A stretch of DNA of 64,000 nt from Bathymodiolus brooksi (taxonomy: Eukaryota > Mollusca > Bivalvia > Mytilida > Modiolidae). Shown here piece after piece: positions 51,535 through 63,309 of this stretch; position 1 is the first letter of the stretch, and every line of letters starts with the position of its first letter. A program made the translations under genes and the position numbers. The notes under the pieces are model-generated. The model worked only from the letters and a program-made list of their open reading frames with translations, was not told where the DNA came from and did not search any database. The stretch spans positions 100,106,000-100,169,999 of the forward strand of contig OY804580.1 in the NCBI GenBank assembly GCA_963680875.1, read 5' to 3'.

Positions 51535-52581
51535 GTGGCATTCATGGAAAAGGTAATAAACAACGGTGCTGCTGAGAAATCATCGAAGATTGAGGACGAC
51601 AAGGAAAGATGGTATTTGTCCATCATCGGGGTGTATCACCCTAAAAAGCCCAATCAAGTTCGTGGAGTATTTTACTCTTCAGTTATTTACAAAGGACAAT
51701 CTTTAAACAATGTACTTTTGTCAGGGCCAAATCTTACTAACAGCCTCTTGGGTGTGTTACTTAGATTCCGGAAAGATCAGTGTGCAATCACCGCCGATAT
51801 AGAACAAATGTTCTATAGATTCTTCGTGAAACCAGAACATAGAGACTACCTCAGATTTTTCTGGTTCCAGGACAACAACCCTGACCTTCCAATGACAGAG
51901 TACCGCATGACTGTCCATGTTTTTGGAAACCGGCCAAGTCCGGCAGTGGCCACATACGGGCTAAGAGAAGCTGTTAAAAACTCCGAAGAGGACATTAGAG
52001 AATTCGTTAATAAACATGTTTATGTTGACGGCGCACTCACATCATTGCCTACAGCAGACATGGCTGTTAGCTTGTTGAAACGAACCCGAGAAACATTGCG
52101 AGATGAAGGAAACATCAGACTTCACAAGATTGCTTCCAATGATAAAACAGTTATGTCTCAGTTCTCAAAGGAAGACCTTGGAAAGGATCTGAAGGATTTG
52201 GACATTGGCGATGACTCTTTGCCTCTTCAACATAGTTTAGGGCTTACATGGAATCTTAATACAGACTCGTTCGTATTCACTGCACCAGTTGTGGATAACC
52301 CATTCACAAGAAGAGGTTTGCTCTCTGCTGTCGGCAGCATATTCGACCCCATTGGCTTTCTTTCTCCCTTCACTGTTAGTGGAAGGATGCTGTTACGAAA
52401 AGCATGCCCAGAAGGTATTGACTGGGATGAGACGTTACCGGATATTCACAATGATTCTTGGCAAACTTGGACTCAGAATTTAAACTTGTTAAACGGATAT
52501 CAGATTCCCAGAATGTATGCGCCAACATCACTCAGCTTATCCAAAAACCATAGTGTCCTGATTTACTCTGATGCTTCCTAG
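51535..52581 (+). pseudogene. BEL/Pao reverse transcriptase (catalytic motif lost)
   Basis: Open for 348 codons. RT signatures include YHPKKPNQVRGVFYSS, LLSGPNLTNSLLGVLLRFR, the first catalytic Asp in ITADIEQMF, and FGNRPSPAVATYGLREA. The second catalytic motif reads YVDG rather than paired aspartates (around 52022-52033), so polymerase activity should be absent. The frame ends at a TAG inside the first RNase H motif (SDAS, 52579-52581). Confidence 0.88.
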
Positions 52582-53289
52582 AAGGCGGTGGCTGCAACCG
52601 CATATCTGCAGATGACAGACATGAACTATCAATATCATCTTGGTTTCGTCATGGGAAAAGCAAAGCTTGCCCCACAAGCTGGACATAGTATTTAGCGTTT
52701 AGAGCTCTGCGGAGCAGTACTTGCCACAGAGATAGGACAATTCGTAGCTAAACAACTCGACATACTGCCATCCAAAATGAAGTACTTTACCGATAGCAAG
52801 GTGGTTCTTGGGTATATTAGGAAGAAAACACGCAGATTCTATACTTACGTCAGCAACAGGGTATCCTTAATCCAACAGTTTACATCTTGTGATCAATGGA
52901 ACTGTGTGCCGTCTCATCTTAACCCAATTGATGCTGCAACAAGAGATTCGTCGATAGATATATTATCTGCGATAAATGTGTGGCTCAAAGGACCGGAGTA
53001 TATATTGCATGACAATGAACTGTTAGACGAGGATTCAGATGACTTTCCACTGATTGAACCAGAAAATGATAAGGTACAAGTGCTCAAATCGACGATCTTA
53101 ACATACAAACCCGTTTCCGAACGATTTACCCACCATTCATCTTGGAATAGACTTGTCAATGCATTCACAGTCTTGCGACATATTGCAAGGTCTTATCGAA
53201 GGAGAGGAACTCATCATGCAAATGATGGCATTTGTGCAAGGAATCAAAATCTTCTGAAGCGTTCGAGGAAGCACGGATCTTTCTGCTAA
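52582..53289 (+). pseudogene. BEL/Pao RNase H region (stops in frame)
   Basis: Continues the RT frame after the TAG at 52579. A second TAG occurs at 52693-52695 just before RLELCGAVLATEIG. YFTDSKVVLGYIRKKTRRFY and WNCVPSHLNPIDAATR are RNase H signatures. The frame loses homology about 53180 and ends at 53289; integrase follows in a different frame. Confidence 0.82.
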
Positions 53290-54912
53290 AACAGACTCAG
53301 GAGGAGTATTTTAAGTGTGAAACTGACAATCTCAAACAAGGACTCCCTATCAAGAAGGATAGTTCTATCATCTCGTTGTCGTCGTATCTGGATCAGCAAG
53401 GGATACATAGAGTCGGTGGATGTTTGAATCGTCTACGCAACAAGTTAGGACTAGCTTGCACACATCCTATCATTGTTCCGAAAGGTCACGTAGCGACATT
53501 GCTGATAAGACATTTCCACGAAAAGACTTTTCATCAAGGTAGAACAATCACAGAAGGACAGATTCGTTCAAATGGTTTCTGGATCATTGGAGCTAAGAAA
53601 CTCATTTCGACACTCATCAGGACTTGTGTGTTGTGCCGCAAACGTCGTGGTAAGGTTGAAGTCCAGAAAATGGCCGATTTGCCCGAGGACCGTCTTACTC
53701 CTGGGCCACCATTTTCTGCTGTTGGAGTGGACACCTTTGGTCCATGGAATGTCACCACTCGCAGGACACGTGGTGGAGCTGCTCAGAGTAAGCGATGGGC
53801 GATCATTTTTACATGTTTGACCACTCGTCCTGTGCACATTGAATTGGTAGAAGAGATGAGTAGTTCGAGCTTTATCAATGCATTGCGTCGTATCACGGCT
53901 ATTCGAGGACCAATCAAGATCTTCAGGTCGGATCGTGGTACCAATTTTATAGGTGCTACGGATCAGATCGGTATAAAATCGATTAACGTTGAGGATACTA
54001 TGGTGAAACAGCATCTTGACAATGTCACCACTCGCAGGACACGTGGTGGAGCTGCTCAGAGTAAGCGATGGGCGATCATATTTACATGTTTGACCACTCG
54101 TGCTGTACACATTGAATTGGTAGAAGAGATGAGTAGTTCGAGCTTTATCAATGCATTGCGTCGTATCACGGCTATTCGAGGACCAATCAAGATCTTCAGG
54201 TCGGATCGTGGTACCAATGTTATAGGTGCTACGGATCAGATCGGTATAAAATCGATTAACGTTGAGGATACTATGGTGAAACAGCATCTTGACAATACAG
54301 GATCAGTTTGGAAGTTCAATCCCCCACACTCTTCCCACATGGGTGGAGTGTGGGAAAGGATGTTCGGAATCACACGTAGGATACTTGATGGAATTCTTTT
54401 GCAACAGAATAAAAAAGGCACTCACTCACGAAGTTCTGTCGACGCTCATGGTGGAAGTATCAGCTGTGATAAACTCTCGACCAATAACTACTATATCATC
54501 AGACCCAGAATCTCCAATAATACTGAGTCCGAACATTCTGCTTACTCAGTAACAAGGTGAGGTTCCGACAATCTCGGGAGAATTCTCTATTAAAGATATA
54601 TACACGGCAGACTGGAAACATGTGCAAGTACTTTCCGACATGTTTTGGAACAAGTGGCAAGAAAACTACTTGCAGGAGTTACAGTCACGTCGGAAATGGT
54701 GCATGGAGAAATCGAACATTACACTTGGTGACATTGTATTTGTAAAAGACAAAGGTCTAGCTCGTAATGACTGGCCAGTAGGTGTAGTGGAAGAGGCCAT
54801 CAAAAGTGACGATAACTTGGTTCGCAAAGCAGTTGTAAGAATTTATCATGAAGGAAAACATGTGTCATACACTAGACCTATCACGGAACTTGTACTGTTG
54901 TTGGAACAATAA
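53232..54912 (+). pseudogene. BEL/Pao integrase with internal 91-codon tandem duplication
   Basis: The zinc-binding N-terminus (HFHEKTFHQG ... CVLCRKRR) is followed by the catalytic core: first Asp in VGVDTFGPW, second Asp in FRSDRGTN, Glu in MGGVWERM. A 273-bp segment is tandemly duplicated in frame (53751-54023 and 54024-54296), so the second-Asp motif appears twice while first Asp and Glu are single. A +1 frameshift lies near an A-run at about 54409. Homology then continues (LTHEVLSTLMVEVSAVINSR), a TAA interrupts at about 54553, and the C-terminal part runs to 54912 (ITLGDIVFVKDKGLARNDWP). Confidence 0.9.
53751..54296 (+). repeat. 273-bp tandem duplication inside the integrase core
   Basis: Two adjacent 273-bp copies, starting GTCACCACTCGCAGGACA, differ at four positions that I can see (about 1.5%). 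Exactly 91 codons, so the frame is kept through both copies. Confidence 0.95.
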
Positions 54913-55021
54913 TCTGAACGAAATCGTCATCTGTCTCAGAGTAATCGAACAGAACCTTGTCAATTTTTTCATTATAGTTTTTGAATATTTTGTTTCATTT
55001 TTTTTTATTGTTATATCAGAA

Positions 55022-55669
55022 TGTCATGTAACATATTTTTAATTTTTCTTTTCCGGAAATTTTGTCTATTCCCGTGATCGGACTTGTTATTTACTTAATG
55101 CAAAAAACATGTTTACATTTTGTGGCAAGTAGCCCAGCGCTACATTATTTCATTTGGAAACCTTTGGAACACAATGGAGTAAGTTAAATATAATTATTTC
55201 ATGTCCTATTGTAAGGATCTAAGCGTACGCATTGTTTTCTTCATGATTTATAAGTATTTTTGCTATAAAGACACAAACTTGCCGATTGATAACTGAACCA
55301 TTTAATTTTTGTGTCACATAGTATTTCAAGGTTATTTTGACATTCTGATGTTTGTAATTTACTTGGATAAATATAGAACACTCCACGCAAGTGGATCTGA
55401 AAAATACAGTACCGCGCTGGTGTACTACAACACCCTTATCGGTGTAATTGTAAATATGGCACTTTGTTATTGCATTTCGAATGTTGGTTACAGTACAACT
55501 TTTAAAGGAATTTTTTCATATACAGTGCTGCACAGTGAAACCTACACTTACTCACACACTGAGTTGCTACATTTCTTGGAACTGAATTATGGTATTGGAA
55601 ACATTGTATTAAACTGGTTATTGGATAATACTGATATGCATTTTGTAATATGCACTAATTTCAGTCAAC
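55022..55669 (+). repeat. 3' LTR of the BEL/Pao element
   Basis: 648-bp direct repeat of 47906-48553, about 15 substitutions and no indels seen. The shared sequence stops at 55669, where flanking DNA begins. Confidence 0.92.
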
Positions 55670-55683
55670 GCTATTTCCACCAT

Positions 55684-55852
55684 TGTAGTCAAACCTGTAT
55701 GTAAAGGGCACTCGATTGAACCTGAAAATATACTCTTTATGAGCAGGTGCCCTTTATATAGAGGTTAACGTTGCATGCACTATTCATTAATGGGAAAATG
55801 AGGCTGCCCTTTAGAGACGGTGATTTATTATATAGAGGTGCCCTTTAAGGCA
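55684..55852. mobile_element. Degenerate MITE next to the 3' LTR
   Basis: GTAGTCAAACCTGTATGTAA at the left; AAAGGGCAC / GTGCCCTTTA inverted motifs occur three times inside. The end style resembles the CAGTCAAACCTG family. Confidence 0.55.
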
Positions 55853-56020
55853 GGTGTGTATTAATAGTTGATCCCTATGGACTTCGGGTGTCCAGTAAGA
55901 GTAATAATATGCCAACAAACAGAAATCAGGGAGTGAGAAAAGAAAAAGTAGACAATAATCCCACAATAAACAGAATGTTGGGAGGAAGAAAAAGTAGACA
56001 CAATAATCTCCCGACTAAAA

Positions 56021-56280
56021 AATAAGGCTGAGATTGAGATAAAGTGTTACAGAAGGTATAGAATATCGATATGATGGCCCATCAATGAATACCTGTAATT
56101 TCTCGAGAGAAAATAAGGCTGAGATTGAGATAAAGTGTTCTGGGAGGTATAGAATATCGGTATGATGGCCCATCAATGAATACCTGTAATCTCCCGAGAG
56201 AAAATAAGGCTGAGATTGAGATAAAGTGTTCTGGAAGGTATAGAATACCGGTATGATGGTCCATCAATCAATACCTATCA
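56021..56280 (+). repeat. 91-bp tandem repeat, 3 copies
   Basis: AATAAGGCTGAGATTGAGAT at 56021, 56112 and 56203; units end near CCTGTAATCTCCCGAGAGAA. Confidence 0.92.
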
Positions 56281-56788
56281 TGAAGTCCTAATTCTAATAG
56301 AAAACAGAATATAGATAAAAACATATCTGTAATCAGTAGAAACGCACGACACACATGCACATTTCGTGCGATTGGTCATGCCTCTAAATGATTAATATGC
56401 AAGCGTCAGCGAACTCTTTATGGTATAAAATGTGTACTTAGGATTTTTTGACAAACATGGCTGATCATATTGACGAATAAAAAAAATTTCGACGCTTTGT
56501 AAACACGTTCCGTGTAACACATTAACACACTAAACTAATGAAGATCTTCTTAACATAAAGCGCAAAGGTGATCGTACCGTCTCGTACCCTCTCTCGTACG
56601 TCCGATACCACTGAAACCCGGAACCCGTGTGTAATAAAAGTCATTTTGTTAGCTTGTTTTACTTATATTGATATTTTTTAATTGATTAAATCTCTTCTGA
56701 CATACTGACAAGAATTTTGTTTCTACGCGGAAGTTAACTTTTGAGATTTCGTAAGGAACGATAACTCAAATAAAGGAACGACAGCTCG
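56281..56788. other. Non-coding, nothing recognised
   Basis: A short reading ATGGCTGATCAT at 56457 stops after seven codons. No repeat family assigned. Confidence 0.4.
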
Positions 56789-57131
56789 ATTGAATCAATC
56801 GTAACTACTCCGCCATTCTCGCTACCTTGCAAATAACCTCGTATGCATTAGGCGTATAAATCGCACTATTTTTCACATGTCAGTTACATGAAAGTTTGAT
56901 AAAGTTATATTTTAAGCAATTTTCTATATTTCAATTAAAGTTTTAATTAGTTTTGCATGAATAGATTTTACTTAGTATGTCTTCCATATTGGATTTTCGT
57001 GGACTATATTTTTGTGCAGCTTAACTTAACTTAACTTCCGGCAAACAATTTAAGAAGAATTTCTACTATGTACGTACGAGGTTATTTGCAGGGTAGCGAG
57101 AATGGCCGAGTAGTTACGATTGCGATTGAAT
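56789..57131. mobile_element. Foldback MITE, about 57-bp arms
   Basis: ATTGAATCAATCGTAACTAC ... ATAACCTCGTA pairs with TACGAGGTTATTTGCAGGGT ... GATTGAAT at the right end. AT-rich centre. Confidence 0.87.
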
Positions 57132-57718
57132 GAGACTAGATTCGGCCCTAAAAAAAGTCGTCCCCAATATATCTCGGCCCAAAAAATTTCGACACTTTTT
57201 AATGCACTGGATAGCGTGAAATTGCCAGATAATTTTCAGATGCGCGAGCATTCATGGCCGTGCCGGTTTCATATTATTAATAAAGCTAATGTTATCCTCC
57301 CTCCGGCATAGGTGACCTTAGACGACTGTGGCTATCCTGTTCAGGCCCTTTGGTGTTATAGTTCCCTAAGCTTTAAATTATTTTGCATTCCAATCTTTCG
57401 ATTATGATCGTACCTGATGAAGGTTATCCCAGAAAGATGTCGTGCGCACTTCTGTGTTTTTATTTAAAGTATAGACATAAATGTTTCTTAATGCTATCTT
57501 TGACAAGACCTTGGAAAACACACAGAAAGGCACAAAACATGAAAATGAAATTTTCTATCTCTTCTGACCCGACGTTCATCGTTACCTGATTGATTATATT
57601 ACAAATCTTACCAAGTTAGATTAAAAAATTGCCAGGAATCCGCGAGAAAGAGAACCTCGCATTTGATTAAATCATGTTAATTACACATCAACAAAAGCTA
57701 TCCTGAAATTAAAAATTA
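57132..57718. other. Non-coding, with an exon-like fragment
   Basis: 57405-57456 resembles 41120-41165 near the HMGL/EF-hand gene (see findings). Otherwise nothing recognised. Confidence 0.4.
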
Positions 57719-57898
57719 GAATGAAATCTGTCTTAACCGAAACCTGCATAAAACAGAATTCTGTATAATTCGAGCTGTATATGGATTCTCAAAAAAGGAT
57801 TTTTTTTTTATCTTACCTGTATAAACCTTACATCTGTATATTGCGAACACAAAAGTTAGTCCGCAGAAGGTTCGGTTTTAGACAATTTTCTCTGTACA
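57719..57898. mobile_element. MITE, GTGAAACCTGTCTAAACC family, diverged
   Basis: AATGAAATCTGTCTTAACCG at the left, GGTTCGGTTTTAGACAATTT at the right. Confidence 0.72.
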
Positions 57899-57941
57899 AA
57901 ACATTCATAGAAATCTATAAATATCATAAACTATTGACATA

Positions 57942-58010
57942 ATAACCGCCATGATATAACTGCACTATTGTTGAAGGTGGCGTTAAACACCATAACCCTA
58001 ACCCATTAAC
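57942..58010 (+). repeat. SINE family B, 3' tail only
   Basis: ACCGCCATGATATAACTGCA to AAACACCATAACCCTAACCC. Confidence 0.82.
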
Positions 58011-58955
58011 ACAATTGCTTACGTTATTCTGTTAAAAACTCCGATCTGCAACCTGACAAAATGTTGAACTGGTACTCTGTACAACTTGTACAACGTTTAA
58101 ATACAAATTGTTTCTCGACAAAAATAGATAATAGCACTGTACACATACAGGCTGTTTCGATGTTAAATGATATTTTATTTATATGGTTACATCATGCTTA
58201 CAGGTTTTGACAATGCTTTAATTAAGAAAATAATCTATTTGTTTTCGTTATCAAAACATCATCTCGATCATCAGGCAGTCCACAAAAGAAAATCCATTAA
58301 AAAAAACGTGTTTTTCCTTTTCGGTTCAATACACGCGAAAATGCATTAATTTTACTCATTTAAACCATAAACCAATAAGATTATGTATGATCTACTCAAA
58401 ATGATTTTTTTTTTTACTAGGAATCAATCACAGAGGTCACGTGATCACATTAAAGAGAAAGTAGCATCGTGACCACTAAATCCGAACAGAACAACGGCAT
58501 TCCGATGTTCAATACAAGTAATGAAGGAACCGGCGGATTCGGGATATCCTATTCTTTAAGAAAAATGCGTGGCAAAGTGTTTAATTTCATTTAATTAAAT
58601 GTGCGAATAGATTGAAAGGCCAAATATGCAAGAAACCCCCCTTTTTCCGAGTTCTATGGGATTGTTCTTTCTACGTTCAATCCCTGTATTCTTTGCCATG
58701 TGAAAATATCGTATCTAATGATCAAGTCTTTTGACTGTTAACATTTTTCCAAGATCAGTCTTCGGGATGCCGTTGTTCCATTGCATTTTTTAAAATTTAA
58801 TAAACAAATGCTAAAAAACGATTATTTTAAAACAATTTAAGGACGTAAGGTTTTTGTAATATCGATTGCGGACGTGTAAATATTCCGGATAAGTTACGTC
58901 ACAGTAAACGTCATGTATGATGTAATGCAATCGTCTTTTTCATTTTCATTTATTT
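58011..58955. other. Non-coding, nothing recognised
   Basis: AT-rich intergenic sequence; no domain-bearing frame or repeat end. Confidence 0.45.
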
Positions 58956-59315
58956 ATAATTACATTACTTCCGTTTTTCATTGAAATGTTACAATATGCT
59001 TGGTTATGAAGTGGTCACACGATTATAAAAGAGATGTTTAACATCCCAATGAAACTCAAATCCGAACTTGCACGTGCCTCCATGACGACGACAGATGTAA
59101 ACAATCAATGGCGTAGTAATTTCCAACAGCAAATAATTTAACACAAATAAAATTCACAACGAAAAATTCAACTATATTAAATTTTGGTGTGATTTAAATA
59201 TAATTATAAGAAATGAATGCATTCTTTTGAAGTTTCATTGGGGTATGAAAGCGTGTACTTCGATCAACGCTTTCATACCCCAATGAAACTTCAAAAGAAT
59301 GCATTCAATTCTTAA
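58956..59315. mobile_element. Palindrome-ended MITE, copy 2
   Basis: Same element as 15287-15685, in reverse orientation: unique part 58956-59205, then the palindrome 59209-59315 with a shorter loop. The two copies are recognisably alike over their whole length. Confidence 0.87.
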
Positions 59316-60736
59316 TTAATAATCAGCGTAGTAACAATTTTCCTAAATACATGTTTTACAGAAGTGCTTTAAAAGAGCTCTCCCTTCTTCATAAATTAAT
59401 TTGTACCGTAGAATCTTACATGTGTACAGTATGTGGCCAAAAGTATTGCCACATGTAAAATAATCCCTATATATTTATATATAATCAACCAAAACCATAT
59501 TTCAATTTTTTTAAATTGTGAAATCATTTCTAGATAGATTTTAACAAATTTTACACCAAAACATTCAGAATTGTCTATATTTTGACTGTTTATCTGCTCA
59601 TTATGTTTATATGAGTGGTTTTTATTTGTACATAATTTAAACATAACAAATAAAAATTGGCTTTGATTTTCCTATATATTTCAACTAAAAATAAATCCTA
59701 AAAATTAACAATCCTGTTTAAATTATGTAGGCCCTCACTACTGCTTTTTGGATAATAGCAATAGAAGACACATTTAAGATGGTATTACCACACGATTGTA
59801 TGGATATACACATGTTTAATAAAGTAAAAAAGACAGTAAATAATAAAGAAATGTTATTGAAAATAAATGTGTGAACAGAAAGCTAAAAAAAAAGGGGGGA
59901 GGGGGTGATTTCATATCACAAGCGCCTGTGGGGGGACCAACAAAGAGTTGGTTTTCAATCAATGTTGTCTGAATTTCCCACTAATTAATGCCATAGTTAC
60001 AAGATGACCAAGATGTGCCACCTTTTCTATAGAAATATCTTATATTGTCTTCATTACCTTGTCTTGTCAGAGGTTTTATTTGCAATGAATAAATGCATTT
60101 GGTATTTTGGACTTGTCCTTCATAACAGCTGCGATATCCTGTGTAAAACATATGGATTTCTGTTTAAAATTTGATGATGAAAATTGAAACCTGAACTGCA
60201 ACCCAAATTGTCCCTATTCATTCATCAAAATATTTTTCAATTGTTACGGTCATACTTTATGCTATTTCCCTTGCTAATTAAAATTAATGTCTTTTTGAGA
60301 ATGTTGAAGGTTCAAATACAGTTATCAGTAAATATTTTGATAACTCGGTAAAAGTAGTTAAATGTCTGGATGTGGCGACTTTCTCACATATGTTTCATTT
60401 AGAAATGTCAGAATTAATTTCCTGTGTTGAAATTCATACATGCATGCATGCCTTTATATGTGTGATACTTTGTGTAGCTAGAAGTTCTGTAGTTAGTCTT
60501 CAAGTAATAAACATGTGAAAATACATACAGTCTACGTTTGTGTTGGTGCCCCTTATTCAAGGGATCCAAATTGGATTTTATGTTTGGATTCTGGTAGGGT
60601 GTATTTATCTAATAGCTAGTTCCCCGTGTTGCACATGAAAACTAATAAATGACAATACACAACACCTCAAACTACAACAACGCAACACTTGGCGCGGAAT
60701 CTCGGGCTTGGAATTACATAATGTATTTGAACTCTT
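59316..60736. other. Non-coding, nothing recognised
   Basis: AT-rich, with a short A/G run AAAAAAAAAGGGGGGAGGGG at 59885-59905. 60660-60735 is slightly richer in GC (CTTGGCGCGGAATCTCGGGC) and could be a promoter or 5' UTR for the frame at 60737. Confidence 0.4.
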
Positions 60737-60892
60737 ATGGAAACGCGAATACAAGCTAAGAAGAAAGCTCTTCAAATGGCGGATTCAGGAGATAAAGAAA
60801 CTGAACTTTCCGATTTAACAACCGCGTTGCAAGGACTAGTTGACAATCTCGCAAAACAAAAACAAAGACGGTTAATATTACAAAAGTTACAG
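60737..60892 (+). CDS. Possible first coding exon, unknown protein
   Basis: ATG opens METRIQAKKKALQMADSGDK and continues SDLTTALQGLVDNLAKQKQR ... LILQKLQ, a charged, helix-forming N-terminus, to CAG|GTCAG at 60892/60893. After this the frame turns into a low-complexity A-rich stretch (PNKNKKQKQNTNKQ), as expected of intron. The upstream 70 bp is comparatively GC-rich. No following exon was identified before 64000, so it may belong to a gene that continues outside, or be chance. Confidence 0.28.
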
Positions 60893-61024
60893 GTCAGACC
60901 CCCAAACAAAAATAAAAAACAAAAACAAAACACAAACAAACAAACAATTGTCCACAAAACACAACACATCAAGAAAAAGATTGACCAACACGAAACCCGC
61001 GTTGAAAACCGAGAGTGAACATCT

Positions 61025-61125
61025 GCATGATTTTTACACTTCAGAAAATATAATTAACATAGAGACCTAATGGGTAACTTTTTTAATAATGGACCACAAT
61101 TTTTGAAATTAATTGTCAGAGTTAA
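61025..61125 (+). repeat. Partial copy of the 3814-4150 element
   Basis: TTTTTACACTTCAGAAAATA, TTAACATAGAGACCTAATGG and TGAAATTAATTGTCAGAGTT match 4058-4150. Confidence 0.8.
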
Positions 61126-61547
61126 GCACAGACCAACCATAATGCCCCTATACCTTCCACTGGCATAGTGAAAATAATAACATCCCCCTTGATGCCAAGA
61201 CTCAACATAATTGTGAAATGCCTAACATTAAATTCAGAATTCAATTTTCAGTCAGGCCAAACCTCTTATATTAAAATCATTTAAATATCTGTTTTTCATA
61301 TTTATTTAACACAGTGATTGTACTCTATGCTTTAGAGCAGACACCAATATAAACAGATTATTTACTTATAACTATGACAACTAGTCTTTAACTTGCTATT
61401 CAATTTTTAAATGTTATATAGGGAACAATACAAACAGAACTACTAAAATTGAGTCTTTCAACAGGAGCCAGTATTGTCAATATTTATTAAAAAAAAATAA
61501 CACTTTAAAGAGTTTTCTCCTACATTTCTTATTAGCAAAGTCTTTGA

Positions 61548-61769
61548 TTAAATCCTCAAAGTTAATTTGGCGCAACAAACTGCTTCAATCATGAGCAGAG
61601 ATAAAGATTCCAACCTCTCTTGTCTCGTCGTTGTTCTGCTTGGATTTTTTATACGCTTCATTTGAGAGAATGAGCGTTCAGTTGTGCAGTTTGTGACCAT
61701 TAATGTTAAAGATATACGCAAGCTAAAAGCACACTCAATATAGTCTTCTACAGTTATTTCATTCAGCAT
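61548..61769 (-). pseudogene. hAT transposase C-terminal (dimerisation) fragment
   Basis: Minus-strand frame of 73 codons containing CTTERSFSQMKRIKNPSRTT then RQERLESLSLLMIEAV, which is the hAT-family C-terminal dimerisation motif. The catalytic part is absent upstream (61770-61860 has no matching sequence), so this is a truncated remnant. Confidence 0.8.
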
Positions 61770-62055
61770 GACTGAATCTAGCTTTTGCAGCTTTTGTTGT
61801 ACTAAACTTATGAGTCTATAAAATATTTACTAACACCCTGTATGAAATTTCCTAACCCTGTATGAAAAACATACAAGAGGCTCAGATGCCCTCGTGTTTA
61901 TAACTAATTAGAAATCTACGCTTTTATATATATATATATACAAATGTAAATAACACTATATAATATGACTTCGCATCATATTCATTTTTAATAAAAGCCT
62001 ATTTGAAGATTGAATGATAAGAAATTAAATATTATATAACCTATCTACGTATGTA

Positions 62056-62204
62056 CCACATCAGTGGTGTAATAATTAGCATGCTCCCTTTGAGTGCAGT
62101 AGATCGTGGGTTCGAGTCTCGATCGGGTCAAATGAAGGACTATGAAATTAGTTTTTGTTGCTTGTCCGCTAAGCACGCAGCGATAAGGAGCAAGATCAAC
62201 GATA
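62056..62204 (+). repeat. SINE family A, 5' half
   Basis: CATCAGTGGTGTAATAATTA head, GGGTTCGAGTCTCG box B, then body to GATAAGGAGCAAGATCAACG, where it switches to family-B sequence. Confidence 0.86.
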
Positions 62205-62268
62205 GAGGTGATAGGCACTGGTTGCATAGTTAGTTTTTAAATCCAACTACCATACGATCAGGACGAGG
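62205..62268 (-). repeat. SINE family B head fused to family A
   Basis: GGTGATAGGCACTGGTTGCA to AACTACCATACGATCAGGAC is the reverse of the family-B head. It joins the family-A body without a gap. Confidence 0.82.
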
Positions 62269-62289
62269 AGGGCCCAACTTCTTTCAGTT

Positions 62290-62470
62290 TAAGTTTGAAG
62301 ATACCAATAGGGTAATTAGAAGCCGTAAATTGAAGAAGAACAGACAATACCATAGCCACAAGAAAAAGGAAAAAAAAACTCTCTTCAGAAAACTCATGTT
62401 TGGAGCAACACGAACCAAACTAAAAAGCGCGGGTGGGCGGTGGTGAACCCATGTGCTACATATCCAGAAA
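62290..62470 (-). repeat. Family-C dispersed repeat
   Basis: TTTGAAGATACCAATAGGGT, AGACAATACCATAGCCACAA, GGAGCAACACGAACC. No frame. Confidence 0.78.
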
Positions 62471-63309
62471 TTGATGGTACTTTCCTCATAAATATTCATC
62501 ATATTTAAATTAGATTTTGATCACGTGACTGCAGTTTCAAGCTTGATGGATCGTTTATTAGATTTGTCAAAAAAATAGCCTACAGTACGGAAATTCAATG
62601 TGTCCGTCAAAGATTCCAAAATTAAAAGTTATTGTTTATTTCGCAAAGTTTTTCTTCTGTCAAAATTCAAATATTTTTGTTTTGTAACAATTTTAGACAT
62701 GTCTTTGATATCGCGATCATGCAAAAATGATCATATTATATTTAATGTGGGAACCCCGAGATTAGAAGCTAGAAATATAAGGTTAGTCAATATAATTACA
62801 TATATTATTGAGGAATCTAAATTAATTTCAGAAAATATGTCGCCAAATGTCATTCATTGTTAAATTTTGTGTAACACGCCACCAGTTTCATGTATTTCAG
62901 ACATTTTTACATAGACTCTTAAGGCCAAAAAATGGTTCGTCGCCTCGGATTTCCATTTAGTCCAGGAACCTCGAATATTTAATTGTTTTCATTAATTTTT
63001 ATTTCATTTAATTCAGCTTGATTCAATGTATCATTTTCAAGTTCAGAAAATGACACACATGCAATTATGAATGATATCGTCTATATAGATCATATGAAAA
63101 TTGCAGACGTTCCGGCGTCACCATCTTAGATATGCAAATGGGCAAAGTTCCCATCATTTCTGGCTATGACGGAAGGGTTAGTAGTTCAAATTAGAAATAA
63201 TGCTTAGTGTATCTTTTAATTTTCATGATGTAATTTTTTTTATTATCAGAAGTTCTCAAATCACATTATTTTGGAGTAATAATTGAATAATGAATAATAA
63301 TAATAGAAT
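62471..63309. other. Non-coding, nothing recognised
   Basis: An 87-codon plus frame at 62600 shows no domain. Confidence 0.4.

Larger units (their letters stand above)
47906..55669 (+). mobile_element. BEL/Pao LTR retrotransposon, full length, inactivated
   Basis: Two direct 648-bp LTRs flank a gag-pol region with Pao-type domains in order: coiled-coil N-terminal gag, DUF1759-like gag core, zinc knuckles, A17-type aspartic protease, reverse transcriptase, RNase H, integrase. The LTRs differ at about 15 positions (2.3%) by eye, mostly transitions, so the insertion is fairly young. The coding region is broken by several stops and frameshifts, and the reverse-transcriptase catalytic motif is altered. 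No clear target-site duplication or purine tract was seen. It lies upstream of, and outside, the HMGL/EF-hand gene. Confidence 0.93.

Noticed and set aside
53568..54287. 239-codon minus-strand frame
   Set aside because: Antisense shadow of the duplicated integrase segment; repeats itself because of the duplication.
57120..57311. 63-codon plus-strand frame
   Set aside because: Starts in the arm of a foldback MITE and has no recognised domain or splice support.
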